Shown piece by piece: positions 13,501-25,889 of a stretch of 64,000 nucleotides of DNA. Position numbers and translations under genes: made by a program. The DNA lies in assembly GCA_019055375.1 (NCBI GenBank), contig JAHQIW010004633.1, positions 1-64,000 of the forward strand, in the 5' to 3' direction. The notes below the pieces were generated by a model. It saw nothing but the letters and a program-made list of their open reading frames with translations, ran no database searches and was not told the DNA's origin. Position 1 is the first letter of the stretch. Each line of letters begins with the position of its first letter. Source of the DNA: Parelaphostrongylus tenuis. Taxonomy: Eukaryota > Nematoda > Chromadorea > Rhabditida > Metastrongylidae.

Positions 13501-15640
13501 GCGCAGGTGACAGATTGCATAGCACTTACTTCCTTACTTGGATACTTAGACGGTCCGTCTTCACGACTCGTGCGGGCCCCAGCACATCTTCCATGCGTCT
13601 CGTCTTCTCGCGATTGTCGCCCATGGCGCTGGTTTCATTCGAGCATAGCCACTGGCTCGAGTTTCCTACCGTGATCCGTAGAATATCGGCCGGTACAAAT
13701 ACACATATGAACACAGCTAATTAATTCTTCTAGTGATTAGGTCCTCCCAGCGTGTAGGTGGTTGTCCTCGGGGACGGGTGTATTCTCGTAGCGTCCATTC
13801 TACAATTTGCTTCGTCCATGTGTCGTCTGATCTTCTTACTATATGGCCGGCCAATCTTTGCTTCGCTATGGACGTGAATTCTGAATCACGAACATGAGTT
13901 AAATCCCGGAGATCTGAGCTGCGCAAGCCAGCTATGTGTTGTGAGTGCTGACTGATTCCCAGAGGACATTGTTTAAGCGCTCTGTGAGTTGTTCGTGGAA
14001 GTCTTAACGCGGTCGAAGTATCAGCGCACATCTCCGCTGCGTTACAGAGTGCTGGGAGACTGTTGAATCAAAAAGGTCACCGCCCGCGTAATTTGGACTC
14101 CGTTATTTGGTCGGTGGCTTCTTTGAGAAGCCCGAATGCGGCCTACGCTGCTTTCCTTCTTCTATCAAGTCCCTCCTTCATATTGTTCTTCATACAGTGA
14201 ACACCAAGGCACACGTACCAGGAGGTCTCCGTATTTGAGGATCCTTCCAGTTTGATATGTTCATAATTGCACCATTGGTTTTTCATGAACTGGGTCTTCA
14301 TGCGATTTATGCGTAGTCCGATCTTCTTCGCCACTTCTTGAAGTTCATTGAGCATCGTCTCTGCTTCAGTAATTTTTTGAGAATAAGACAATGTCATCCG
14401 CAAAACGAAGGTTTGATAGGAAATTTCCATCGACGCATATGCCCTTCTCGTCCCAATCAAACTAGTTCATTATCTACTGCACTGCGGCGGTGAGCAGCTT
14501 TGCCGATATTCTGTCACCTTGTAGAACCCCTTTTCCAATGGGTATGGTAAGAAGTCGATGAAAGAGCTGTATTTTTTGGCACAGTTCCGATAGCACTTTG
14601 ATAAAGTTCTTATGTAGGACGGATCCACCCCTTGGTCGGCAAGCGCTGATAGGGCTGCATTCGCTTCGACGCTATAAATCGAGAAAAGAAGAACAATCGA
14701 TTGGGAAAAGATACCAACCTCGTGAAGCTTTGAATAAGGATTAGTTTTCTAAGCTTTTCTTCTCACTTTCAAAGTACAGAATGATGGCACTACTTGCGTC
14801 GAGCAGGCACCATCTTTTGGTAAGTATATAGACGATTTCCGCATGCGTCGTGCCGTTAGGTGACCCTTATGTCCAGTGAAGGTATTCTTTCTTATGCATA
14901 AGTGAACTTCTGTGAAAGAGACGTGCCGTAGACAGGAAACCCAGCGAGAAGGTTTCCATTTTCGTTTCTTTCTCCTAATCCAAATTTTCTAATCCTATAT
15001 TCACTCTCGTTAGCCATTCCTATTCTAGCATTGAAGTCTCCGACAACGAATTTGTAATATACCTTATCATTACGGATAACTCTTTCCAATTGTTGGTAAA
15101 AAGCGTCGAGTTCGTGTTCATCAGCAGCGTCGGTTGGTGAATAAAGTTGATGACAGTAATTTCAGTACTACGCTTTTGTTGGAGTCGAAGAACAGCTTGG
15201 CTAGGGAGAAGGATTTCGTATGAGTCGACGGGTGAACGACAAAGCCTACGCCTCCGCCATTTCGTGATGGTACCTTTTCTCCGCGAATTACGAGTGTGCC
15301 GTTGTTTAGTTGACGTATGTGGGTCTTCTTATTTCTCGTTTCTTGTGCAGGAATTACGTGAAATTTTATATGATTTGCTGCTTCTAGAAATGTGTGAAGA
15401 ATGGCGTCAGTGGAGAGTGTTCTTGCATTATACGTACAGAGTAGAAAACAGTCTCCGTGGTGTGTCGATTGCGTATTCAATAGATCTGGTTCCAATGGCG
15501 GCCCGAGTATCCCTCGTATCCCACGGTTTTGTGGTTTCACCGTTTATCTCGCCTCCTGACGCCGTAGACAAGAGCACCCACCGATTGTACGGGGTACTGA
15601 GGCTGACCATATTGCTGGTTGTGCAGATCGATATTCCTTA
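13500..15640 (-). mobile_element. Degraded RTE-clade non-LTR retrotransposon
   Basis: Minus strand, near full span but broken into frames. From 5' to 3': N-terminal endonuclease part ([37 protein letters not shown]) at 15.54-15.12 kb; GDFNARIG and [12 protein letters not shown] at 15.09-14.89 kb; reverse transcriptase tail (KITEAETMLNELQEVAKKIG, then LRINRMKTQFMKN) at 14.46-14.14 kb; the C-terminal segment (RLAGHIVRRSDDTW, RGQPPTRWEDL) at 14.03-13.72 kb, and a WATIARE-like end near 13.6 kb. The YADD-type palm is damaged. It lies in a stretch absent from block B, so it probably inserted after the duplication. Confidence 0.85.
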
Positions 15641-17503
15641 GATTCTTGACTTAACCTTGCAAGCGCGTTTTCAGGTCTTCAGATTTTGATGATGCTGTTT
15701 CCAAGTAATTTGTTCGGCATCCGTCCTAGCAGTCGCACTTCCTTTCAGTTGATTTGGAGATGATGTTAAAAACGAATCATTAAACAAAGTAGGAATGAAT
15801 GATCAAAGTTGACCGATCGATCGAGGTTGTTCTAGGGCCGAAAAGACGTTTCCGGGTTTTCACAATGTTCTTCCCAAGGAATATCGTTCTAGCAGCGGTT
15901 CCGTTAGTCAGAATTCCTACTAGTTGATTCGGAGATTATTAGAATGTGAGAATATAAGAGTTTTTTGGACCAAAATCATTAAATAGTAGAAAGGAAGAGT
16001 AATTAACCGACCGCTTGGGGGCGGTGCAGGGCCGAGAAATTGCATATTGGACCTCGACAATAGCTTTCGGTTTCTCACAGAACTATCAAGCAATTGTGAT
16101 TATTCTCCCAGTCAAATCTGGCATAGTCGGCTATAATACATCATAGCAACGATTACGTGCGTATCGTAGGACACCGCTAAACGCTTTCCTGTATACATTC
16201 ATACTTTGATAAGAGACTGCAATGGAAAACCCATAGCTCAAACTATTCCTTCCCACGTTTTCATTGATGAAAAAAGATGACATGAGCCACTATGCTTTTT
16301 CACTTCTAATAGGCCACCATCTGTAAATAACCTGACTGAGAATTCAGACGCCGCACTGGAGTTTAGTAGCTCGCTGGTGAATATACCAAGCAATGTCTTC
16401 AGCGCATAGCGTGTGCCACGCTATAGGCCTTTAGTTTAGTAGAATCGTTAAGGTCAATTTTTGCTTCTAAGTAACGAACATCTATAATCTGTGACACTGT
16501 TTAAAGCCTTTTCGAGGTTGGTACGTGAGAACCATACGTACGTTTCGGCGGTGTCGCTCGCTTCATTAGTGGCCCACGCTCCAGACTGAACTTTATAACA
16601 GTGATGGGGAGATGTTATTTATTACGGTGATAGAATGTGATAATGCTCAATTACCATTTATTTCAGTCAGTGGATCACGGCTGGTAGTGAATATGTCGAA
16701 TTTCATATGTCGACCTTTTTTGAACCTTTGTTCGAAAATTCGGTATGGTTTTTGGGAATGTTTAGAGCTTTTCCGAGATTGGTACATCATACCCATGCGC
16801 ATTTTTCGGCTACGTCGCCTGAAGAGAGTATAATGAATATTTAAAGCTGGGTTTGAAAACAATCGATGAAATGGATATCGATCAGTAATCCTGAGCGTCC
16901 GTAACAACTTCCTGAGTTATTCAATGTCGCGATGAATGAAATTCTAATGCTTTTGTCTCTTCAGTGACATTGAATTGTTTATCAGGATTGAACTTCTTCT
17001 ATAGTTTTCTCCGCTGCTGCCTAAATTTTGACGTCCTGCGGTCTAAAGCCAATCTTCATACTTAGTAGTTAGTGCTCCATTTCAAGAAAAACATCGATTA
17101 TTTATACTTATTCGAAGTGGAATAGTTCAATTTCGTTGGCAGATCAGAATTGTAAAATGATTTGCTTTTCGTTTTCACTTCACTTCTTTCTAGTCTTGGC
17201 TCATGAGGCTAATTTTTTCGTGAGCTCACTGTGATACCTATGGATGCCACACCGGCTACTCCGGCAGTTTTCACTTGATCCCATCCCTTTTATCGCAAAG
17301 TTCATTCTGAAAATCGGCTTTTTTCTACTTTTTGAAAGCTTCTGTGTCTTCAAACTTTTTCTGTGCTCTATGTTTCTATGTAAAACCCAACCCACATTTT
17401 TGGTCGCATGCAAGTATTGTGTGCTAAGAAAAATATTCGCCAACTATGCAATCATATGAAGTCAAATTTGATGGTATTGTATAAGTTGTGCAAAGAATAT
17501 TAC

Positions 17504-18049
17504 CAGATTGGAGAGAAAGATTCCATCGTTTAATAAAACATTCAAACTTTATGCATATAGTCAGACAACAAACAACAACAACTATTCAAAATCAGGCCAT
17601 CATTATCCACCTTTTTGCCATCGGTCCGCCAGGTTTCGGATCTGGTCGAAGTACCACTCCTTCGGCTTCGAATCAGAAAACTCTTGACGTAGTTCTTCAA
17701 CTTTATCGAAAGATTCAAATCGGTCTTCCGGATCTCGGTCTGTCGGTCAGTTCTTCATTTCCGGCCTTGAACTCACGAAATCGCTCACGAACTGTTGATT
17801 CTCCAACCGTACGGTCGCCCCAAGCTTTGTTGAATCGGCGAACAGCATTTGAACCAAATTTGTACTCGTAAAGCGTCACAAACGTTTTTGATCTCTGGAC
17901 AATTCCATTCTGCAGTAGATGTAGACAAATTATATATCAATAGATGCGCAAGAAGTAGACCTTTCAAAAGATATAAAAATCGCATACGATTCAAGCGAAA
18001 AAAAACGACATTCGCATCCAAACGATGGAAATTTTCTTTCCAACCTAAC
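17504..18049 (-). mobile_element. Internally deleted mariner element with inverted termini
   Basis: About 540 bp bounded by imperfect ~30 bp inverted repeats: left AGATTGGAGAGAAAGATTCC and right (reverse complement) AGGTTGGAAAGAAAATTTCC, both continuing CATCGTTT, with TA at the edges. On the minus strand the N-terminal transposase region starts MELSRDQKRL and, one frame over, gives STVRERFREFKAG and EELTDRPRSGRP, the helix-turn-helix part of mariner. It then jumps to the C-terminal end ([12 protein letters not shown]). The catalytic core is missing, so it is non-autonomous. Block B lacks it. Confidence 0.75.
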
Positions 18050-18189
18050 ATTATGATGGTGCAAAAGAAATATCGGTTACGGAACGAGCGTAAATCTTTA
18101 GAACATCATAATTATGCTCAAATGCATTTTTATAAGAGAAAATATGAGCCACACAATAAGAATATTTTTGCCAACGATGATCAACTTAG

Positions 18190-18800
18190 TTCATTCCTGT
18201 AGCATAAAAATCGGCTTTTCGAGATATGGTAAACTCTTGAACTGCATCCTGTTGAATGTTAAGGCGATTTCTTTGCACGAAGCTGCTTGAAGAAATGCTG
18301 CTGAGTGGACGCAAATATGGAGGATGAGGCAAAACTGTGTATCCCAATTCGTTGAATTTTGAGGAGTTCGTTGTGCGATGCCTGGCTGCCGACTGGCTTC
18401 AAAAACAACAATAATTTTTGCACCAACCATTTTCTTTTCAATTATCAAGAATAGTAGAAGAGTCGGCGACAAGTTTTTTTTTGCAGAATTCGATGTAGTC
18501 TTATAAGGATTAACTCCAATGAATGCTTTTCCATGACTTCTAAGAGGGTTGGTACAAAAGTAATTGCCGTTTATGCGCAGTGTTGCGTTTTGCCTTCTTT
18601 AAGAAACTTCTTGATCCACCACTGCACTCTGCGTCCGTCAATAGTTCTTAAGCCAAATGCGCTGTTAATATTTCCAAGTGACTGCACTGCTTCACAACCC
18701 ATTTTGAAATCACGGTTTGAACCGCCGTAGCTTCTGCACCAATCAACATCCTTTCCATAGTCCAAAATAAATATAAAATGAACATAAATCAAAACGTCCT
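18190..18800 (-). mobile_element. Old mariner transposase fragments
   Basis: Minus strand. 18571-18730 encodes a mariner-like helix-turn-helix (INSAFGLRTIDGRRVQWWIK, KFLKEG), and 18190-18400 shows the C-terminal end out of frame (HHFFKQLRAK-like and DFYATGMN-like words). A terminal-repeat-like GGTTGGTACAAAAGTAATTG lies at about 18545. The HTH part is also found in block B at 42170-42360 (INERTVQWWLKKFL), so that part predates the duplication. The C-terminal part is private to A. Confidence 0.55.
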
Positions 18801-18999
18801 TAGCAGCAAGACGTAAAGCGAAAAAGTACGCGTCAAATTGATATATAGCATAAGTACATTTATTGCGAACTTTGGTCCAACGTTCGAAGCGCCAAATTTC
18901 AGCATTGCATAATCCGATATCCTTTCCAACAACCTAATACGATATTTACCTCTCAGTTTTGACATCCCTTCATTCTAATAAGTATCCAAAAGTTATCAC

Positions 19000-20400
19000 A
19001 GCTTTCAAAAATTGGATCATAACCAGCTTCTTCTCAAAAGTAATGCACAACACAGAATACGGTAGCAGTTCGTGTAGGCAAAAGTATCTCTGCGCCTCTT
19101 CACTGTCACACCCTCAGCCCCACACTTTCCTCAACATCAACAGGATCTTGCTGGAAATGGGAACTTAAGTGAGAATTTATCAAAAAGACACCTTTTTATG
19201 CACAACGTCTACCGTCATACTGGATAAACTGCCGACTGATTATAGTAAGACCAGAGAATCTTCTCTGCATCAAAATACACACAACCAAAAAGAACACGAC
19301 ACCCTTATGGTCACATATCAGCCACTTCTGCAACTTTATTATGTCCCCGGTAGGTGTTACTCGTATCGACATTTGCTTCCACTGCAGCTTTCTTTGGCGA
19401 GAAACATTTAGCCTCATATATGAGCATCTTTGTGGACTACGGTTATAGCGATTTTGCCAGCATAAAACGAATTTTGTCGCTTACGAATCCCATGTTCTTG
19501 AGAAAATCTTTGTTAGACTTTTGCAACTTTCGGTATCCTAAATTCTGCTTGGATAACTCCGTAATTTTCTTATTTAGCAAGTGCGAGGCTGTTAAACTGA
19601 CGATTTATTGAGTACATGTAAAGAGTACAATACACGTAGTGGTTATGGCTTTGCCGCCTTCTTCAGTGCCTGGAAGAGTCAAACTGATATGCAACATACT
19701 TTGTGAATCACTTTTATAATTGAAGCAGAAGAGCTTACGTAGCGTTTTGTTGTACAAGATGTTATGTAGACAAACCGAGCACAGCCTTGCATAGACGAGA
19801 ACTTGCGTAAGGAGCGGGGTTGCGTGACCCAGATCGCGAATGATAAACAACAACAGAACGCTACGTAAGCTGCTCTGCTTTGGTTACGAGAAAGCTTGAC
19901 TGAGTACGTTGCACAACAATTTGACTCTTTCAGGCTCTGAAGAAGGCGATGAGGTCGAAATCAACCCATCACCACTACGTGTATTGTACTGTTTATATAT
20001 ACTGAATAAATCGTCAATTCTACAGCATTATACTTGCTGAAGAAGAAAATTACGGAGTTACTCAATCAGTGCCAAGCTTAATCGATAGTCGGTCATAGGA
20101 ATGTGCTCGGATTACTTATTATCTTATTCATGATCTTTGCTTAACTTTTTCCCACTTCTTGAGCTTCAGTATAAAGTTCTCAATTCACCCTTTGTAGATT
20201 GCGCTTGAATCAAATTCGCCAACAAATTATTTGATGTAATTTTTTGTCGAGATGCAACCAATTAAAAGATTTAGCTACAATTTCAAGTATCTCTCTAGTC
20301 TCTCTGGATTTTCGCCAGGTTTGTTCACATATGAACATTCCAGACACAGGTGCTAACATCCAAACGATCGAGGAAACATGGGGATTAGCAAAGTAGCGCA
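19000..20400. other. Conserved relic sequence shared with 42560-43450; frame unresolved
   Basis: Alignable between the two blocks. Several overlapping open frames exist on the minus strand, and neither copy gives a continuous splice-consistent model. In B one can read a long frame over 42537-42818 containing VRLTCDSEEAQKYFCLHKL, while A is broken there. In the neighbouring exon-like piece A reads DFLKNMGFVSDKIRFMLA and B does not. Probably a decayed gene or element. Confidence 0.35.
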
Positions 20401-23400
20401 ACCAACATCAGCGAGGCAGCGCGCGTCACCTTTGCTTGTATTGCCAAAAATATCATGATCCAATGTGAAGCTTTATTTAGCGGCCTTTTCCTCACCGGGG
20501 TCCGTCGGCAGAATCCGATATTCTTGCAACAGTACGACTACTTTCTTGATACGCGGCAAAGTAAAAATGTTCACAATCAAATAAATTTAATGAGAACCCA
20601 AAAGGATCGAAATAGACAGTTGAAAAAACGAATAAAAAATTTCTTGGTCAAGTGCATTCCTAAGCCAAAGCTTAATTTTAGACGTAACAATACATAATTA
20701 TTAAACATTAGGTAATGTTATTTATTTAGTTTTTCAATTATTTATTTATACCACTCGTCATAACAATTTTTATTGCGAGAATCCCAGTACTTCTAGCATT
20801 AATTTTTCATCTTCTTCTCCATTGACGTAGATACTGATCAAGCGAGTCGCCTTAAAATTTCGAGGATAGCCTGGCTGTTGCGTTCCATATGGCTTCTTGT
20901 TGACTGCTGGAGAGTGTGGCGGTATGGAGCTCGGCTCTACGCGTACCACGACGAATATCACAACCACTTGGCCGTGGCGCTCCTATAAAATGATTATTAA
21001 GTATAAAATAAGCAGCAATTAGTACACTATCAGCAACAAGACATCAAGACGGAAACGCACATCGAAATGATGTACAACATGGCCGCATTATTTCGGAAAT
21101 CTATCTCAATATCAAGAGGCAAATTTGGGCAATGCATAAACCGCAATTTCTTCGAAACCACTTTGTCAAAGACAGCTAGACTTCTTTATGGAGACGTGAT
21201 AGACATCTTCTACCAACCTTTGAAATGGCAAGTTTACCTTGCCACCACGGCTTATTTTGAATTTCCGTTCTGTTCTTGAGGTACTGGCGAGAAACTCTCA
21301 ATGTGAAAAATGGAAAGTTAAATTGAACTCGACCGAACTGGACTGAATTATTACTATATGTGACCATGATCCTGCATTTCCTGGTAACTAGAGGAGGTAT
21401 TCGACACAGATCACACAAAATTTCCTTTGTTCAAGCAACTAAAACTAGAACTAAACTATACTAATCACATGTATATCGCTGAATAAACAGAGCCGTCATT
21501 CCCGATGTGTTTTTCTTTCAGACAAGGGAACGCTATTATGAACCATAAGTTGTCCTGTTTCATCACATAGAGATTCACAAGTCGTTCAACAGCTACTTAG
21601 TTGTGACTCGTTAATGAAGAGTTTTACCAGAAATATTAAAAATAATTCAAGATTGAACTTTCCTTACACAATAGGAAGGGCCAATTCAAGGTGACACGCG
21701 TGAAATATGTTTTTCTATTACTGTTATGAGAATATGTTAGATTCAATTTGTAGCATTCACAAGCATGTGTGAGAAACTGTTTGATTGCTTTTCAGCATTT
21801 GTCTTAAGTGTATTAAAAGTAAAACTGTTTGCTTCACCAACTACGGACCTTTCTATTAACTGCTAATTTCCTACTATTTTTCCTAGATCCTGTATACAGC
21901 TTCACTATCGTTTGGATACGAGCAATTCCTTTTTGCTTTTGCTGTCGCACATCCCTTGTCATTAACGTCCTTCGAATTTCAAACGTGGCTTTGACTCCCA
22001 CTGAAAAATTCATTTTTCTGATGAATATTATGGATAGGTGAACAAATAAAATTCTTGTAGAATTCTGGAGTTGCTGTGTGAGAGCATTTCTGGGTTTTAG
22101 ACAGATGCCATCACCAAATTTGTGAATCCATGGGAGCTCTCCCAGCAACTTTGATATGTTTATCGGCACCGGTGAAATGGGAGACCTGAATGCTTCTTCT
22201 TGGGATATCATCAAAGATACAGCGCGTAACATCTGTAACCGCTGTGCGTTCCGCGCTCATTTATTTTCTGTATTTGGTGAATAAAAACACTGAGCGTTAA
22301 TCGAAGCAAATAGTGTTAGACTTTTTGAATCCTTCCATAGCTTCATTTCTAACTTACATATTCCCTTAAAAAGCTGCGAGGTCAAGTCCATTACCGAATT
22401 TGGGGGGCTGTGAGCTAAATACAGGTAATACTTGGAACAGTAGTTTTTCTCTGCAGAATTTTTAAAAAATGAGGCAATGGTGTGTTCAACGATGCAGTCT
22501 AATAGAAAGCAAGGTGGTAGTTCGACTCTCTTCCTCAACTTCCAACGCTACTCTGCAATCGCGTGGTAACGCTTTAGCTTGGTTATCAGCAAGACCGCAG
22601 AGAGAGTCAACTCGACAGCACTCTACGTCATTCATAAAAAAGGCGAAATCCTCCGCAACAGCATGAGCATATCTTATAAAAGTTTTGTGAAAGGAAGGAT
22701 TCATGCGTGGACACGAAATTAATCCAAGTGCTGGGATCCACACTATTAATGTGATGGCGGCTCATGTAAAACAAAGCAAAAAGACAAAATAAAATATTTG
22801 GGAGTGATAATTGCTACGAAGATTGCAGACAAACAATTGCATCAAAATTCTGAAGCTAAAATTTATCTCCCAATTTCAAACTCAAAGCTAGGAATGAAAT
22901 TTACTCATTGTAGCAGCATCTTAAAAGAAGGAAATCATGCATTCTATCATATGTAGATGAGCCTGCTAGAAAGTTATGGCACTGGGAAAAAATGGAGGGA
23001 TTACTTGACACAAATGGAAGATGTATTTATTTGTATCACAGTAGTCAACCGTTTCGTTACTCATCCTCACCACTTCTGTCGTTAAGAGCTGTAATGATGA
23101 ATTTCTAAGTTCTACTCGCTTCATTTGTTTCAATCTGCGTAATATACCGAAAGAAGAGAATAGTCAAATGATGAGGAGGTTGAGAGTTTTCGTATAGCTT
23201 CTTTCATGTTTTTCATTCATTTTGCATTTGATTAAATTTGCACCACGTAAGGGCATATGGAGTGCTTCCTTAGAATCTCCACCTTCTACATTCTGCGCAG
23301 TGCTTATGCAAAAAAACCTCCGCTCATTTTCCATATCGCTGCACCCCATCGAGTCTGCACCTCCTTCTGGTCAAGAAGAGTGCCCTAGGGGCGTGGCATC
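20400..23400. other. Block A-only stretch, no gene supported
   Basis: Start of the roughly 9 kb interval absent from block B. AT-rich and without recognised exons. One frame on the minus strand near 22486-22743 (containing AEDFAFFMNDVECCRVDSL) looks protein-like but has no clear splice sites or domain. Confidence 0.35.
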
Positions 23401-23406
23401 TTCAGT
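23396..23406 (+). promoter_or_regulatory. Trans-splice-type acceptor before the CRD gene
   Basis: GGCATCTTCAG followed after 9 bases by the ATG at 23415. A consensus acceptor this close to a start codon, with no upstream coding exon, is what spliced-leader addition looks like in nematodes. Inferred from spacing only. Confidence 0.45.
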
Positions 23407-23414
23407 CCATTACA

Positions 23415-25826
23415 ATGTCTCGTGTTTCGTTGCTACTTGCCGGCCTTCTCGTACCTTCTCTCTACTCATCTTATCTTTCTGAGTCATGGATGCTTAGCTC
23501 CGAGAAGCCGACGAGCCCTCAATGTGTACCCATACCGCGAAATCTTACCATCTGCTACGGCATGCAGGTTTGACATTAATGCATCTATATGAATCGTCTA
23601 CATAGTCACAACTATCTCTACCCCAATATGCATGGTTAATGATGGTGCTTATAGGTGCGATAGCAACAAAATTTATAGGCAAAATCTCAAATTCATCCGA
23701 GATTTGTTTCTGAAGAATCCAACTATAATGAGAACATTTTTGTCGATTTTCGCAAATTTTTCAAACACTACGGCTCTGTGAAGAGTGGATAGTCATAGGG
23801 CGGGCAACTGTTTGAGAACTATGTTGACAAGAAATCCAGCACAATATTGGGAAAAATAAGGCAGTTCCAATCGTGGATCTTAGGAAAATGATTATGTGTT
23901 CATGATAAAATAGGCCGTTTCAGTCAAAATAGAGATATAGGCGAAATACTTTTTGCCAGCAAAGCAAAAGTTTCGATCAAATTAAAATAGGAATGAAAAT
24001 TCGTGACGTTTGTTGAGTTCATCGAAATGTGATTTGATATTCGTGTTCTTTAGAGATTGACTCACTATTGTTGTGCTGGGATTTGGTGGATAAACAAATC
24101 CACAATCTTTGAATAGTGGTTGTTGTTGATGTCACTACAGCGTGACAGTGGTCAAACTTTTGCTATTGTACGCACGAGTAGCTTATCACTTGCTAGAACT
24201 AAACCAGTCTTCAGAAAAGCATAATTAATGAAAGAGAATCTTCAGAAGTTGTAGTGAACACAGTAAAGTTGCAAAGCTTGAAAGTCAAAATGTTGCGAGA
24301 CTTAAAAGACGTAGGATCTGAGAGTAGATTTAGCTGCTTAATTTCCCATCGACTCTTTGGTAATGCGCCTTCGATAGCATGATGAGGGGTTCGAATTTTG
24401 AAATTCTTTGAATTGTTCAGAAAATCATATGGTATTTCCATTTACAAGGAAAGCAAAGTCGCTTAATGTCCTTCAGAGAAAACAGAATGCTGTCAAATTT
24501 CAGCAAATGTTTCCTTTGCAGAAGTGTTTGTAATGAACGAACTAGAAAGAAGATGACAGTAAAGTCACTTTTGGCTCTCGGTTACTATGAGCTTAATCTA
24601 AACGCTTTGCTTGCTATGTATCGTGTATTCTGACTAGCGACTAAGTGAAGAAAAAGTGGAAATGTAGAGACGTATATTCGAAATCTGCATAGTTTTGTGC
24701 GACTTCACGTTGTCGATGCATAACACCGTCTGAGACATAAGTGCATCTAATTTTTACATTTCTATTCACCAAATGTATCTGTAGCATTCCCATAGTCGTA
24801 GCTTCCAATTCTTCATGTCCTCGAGAATCACAATAACAGTCACTCATTTGAACTTTTATTGCATTTTTATACATCTAAAGGCAGACAATGTGGGCATGAA
24901 TTGAGGAGAGGACTTCATGTCAGTATAAGGTTGCATTCCACTCGATCAGTCACTTGTCACTCTATTGTTCTTCCGCTTTGCAATCGCACACGAAACCAAG
25001 ATCACAAAGAACCGTCTGAAGACGGAGTAGATCTGTTTCTGGTATTTCCAGAAGAACGTTAGACGTTTCAGTACAATCAAATGCGATTGCCGAACTTGTT
25101 GGAGCACGAAACGATCAACGAGGCGATTCATCAGTCTAGTGATTGGAAATCATTACTGCAACTGAACTGTCATCCCGACACTCAGGTCATACTTCTTAGC
25201 AATCGCATTTCTTTCTATTGTATCAATTTGAGGACATGCTGATTGTCCTGCTTATATCTTGTTTTAGCAGAAGTATCGGAAAAAACAAGCTCTGTTATTT
25301 CTTGATCTAGATATTACTTCAATGTTGTAGTTAGATTTGTAGATGACTGGTCACAGACGACTTATAAAACTCGCGAAATAGACTAAGGATATGCATGGAA
25401 AATAATAAACTTTGAGGGATTAAGCGGGAGAACGTTTAGGCTTCTAAAATTTGGCTTTGTTCAGCTGTTTCTGTGCTCACTGTTTGCTCCAATATGTCTG
25501 CCTACCATGGACAAGGAAATTCTACCGTGTAGATCACTATGCAGGGCAGTCAAGCAGGTGGGCCTCAGAACAACTCAAGGGAAAACTGTAAAAACGAATG
25601 ATATCAATATGTGCATGGGATAGTCCGCATTCATATGTAGTATGTTGATCTCCCAGACGTTTCGAGAAATTAAAAGCTTATGAATATTTTGAAACTTATG
25701 CTCGTTTGTAGGGTTGTGAAGGACGAATGTCCATTTACGGTTTTCCGTGGCCAGAAATGCTGTCTTGTGAAAAATATCCAGAGGATAACGATATGTGCAT
25801 CAAGGCGGTGAACACCGAGAAACAAG
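23415..25826 (+). CDS. Frizzled-type cysteine-rich domain protein (Frizzled or SFRP-like), 3' end not found
   Basis: Secreted or membrane Wnt-binding protein. Exon 1 23415-23567: signal peptide (MSRVSLLLAGLLVPSLYSS), then CVPIPRNLTICYGMQ, the first CRD cysteines. Exon 2 25072-25185: YNQMRLPNLLEHETINEA, WKSLLQLNCH. Exon 3 25465-25557: LFLCSLFAPICL, ILPCRSLC. Exon 4 25712-25826: GCEGRMSIYGFPWPEMLSCE, DNDMCIKAV. All phases join, and the Cys pattern covers essentially the whole CRD. Exon 4 ends either at AAG|GCAAGT, a well-formed GC donor, or by reading on to a TAA at 25886 (a CRD-only protein). No netrin-like domain or seven-helix domain was found downstream, so SFRP versus Frizzled is open. It lies in the interval missing from block B, so it is single copy here. 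Confidence 0.85.
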
Positions 25827-25889
25827 GCAAGTTGACGCTCGCGATGCGCGTTCATTCTCTGATTCGCCGTCTTCTTCTCATCTACTAAC

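Noticed and set aside
13470..13724. Plus-strand ORFs opposite the RTE element
   Set aside because: They are antisense shadows of the RTE C-terminal coding region.
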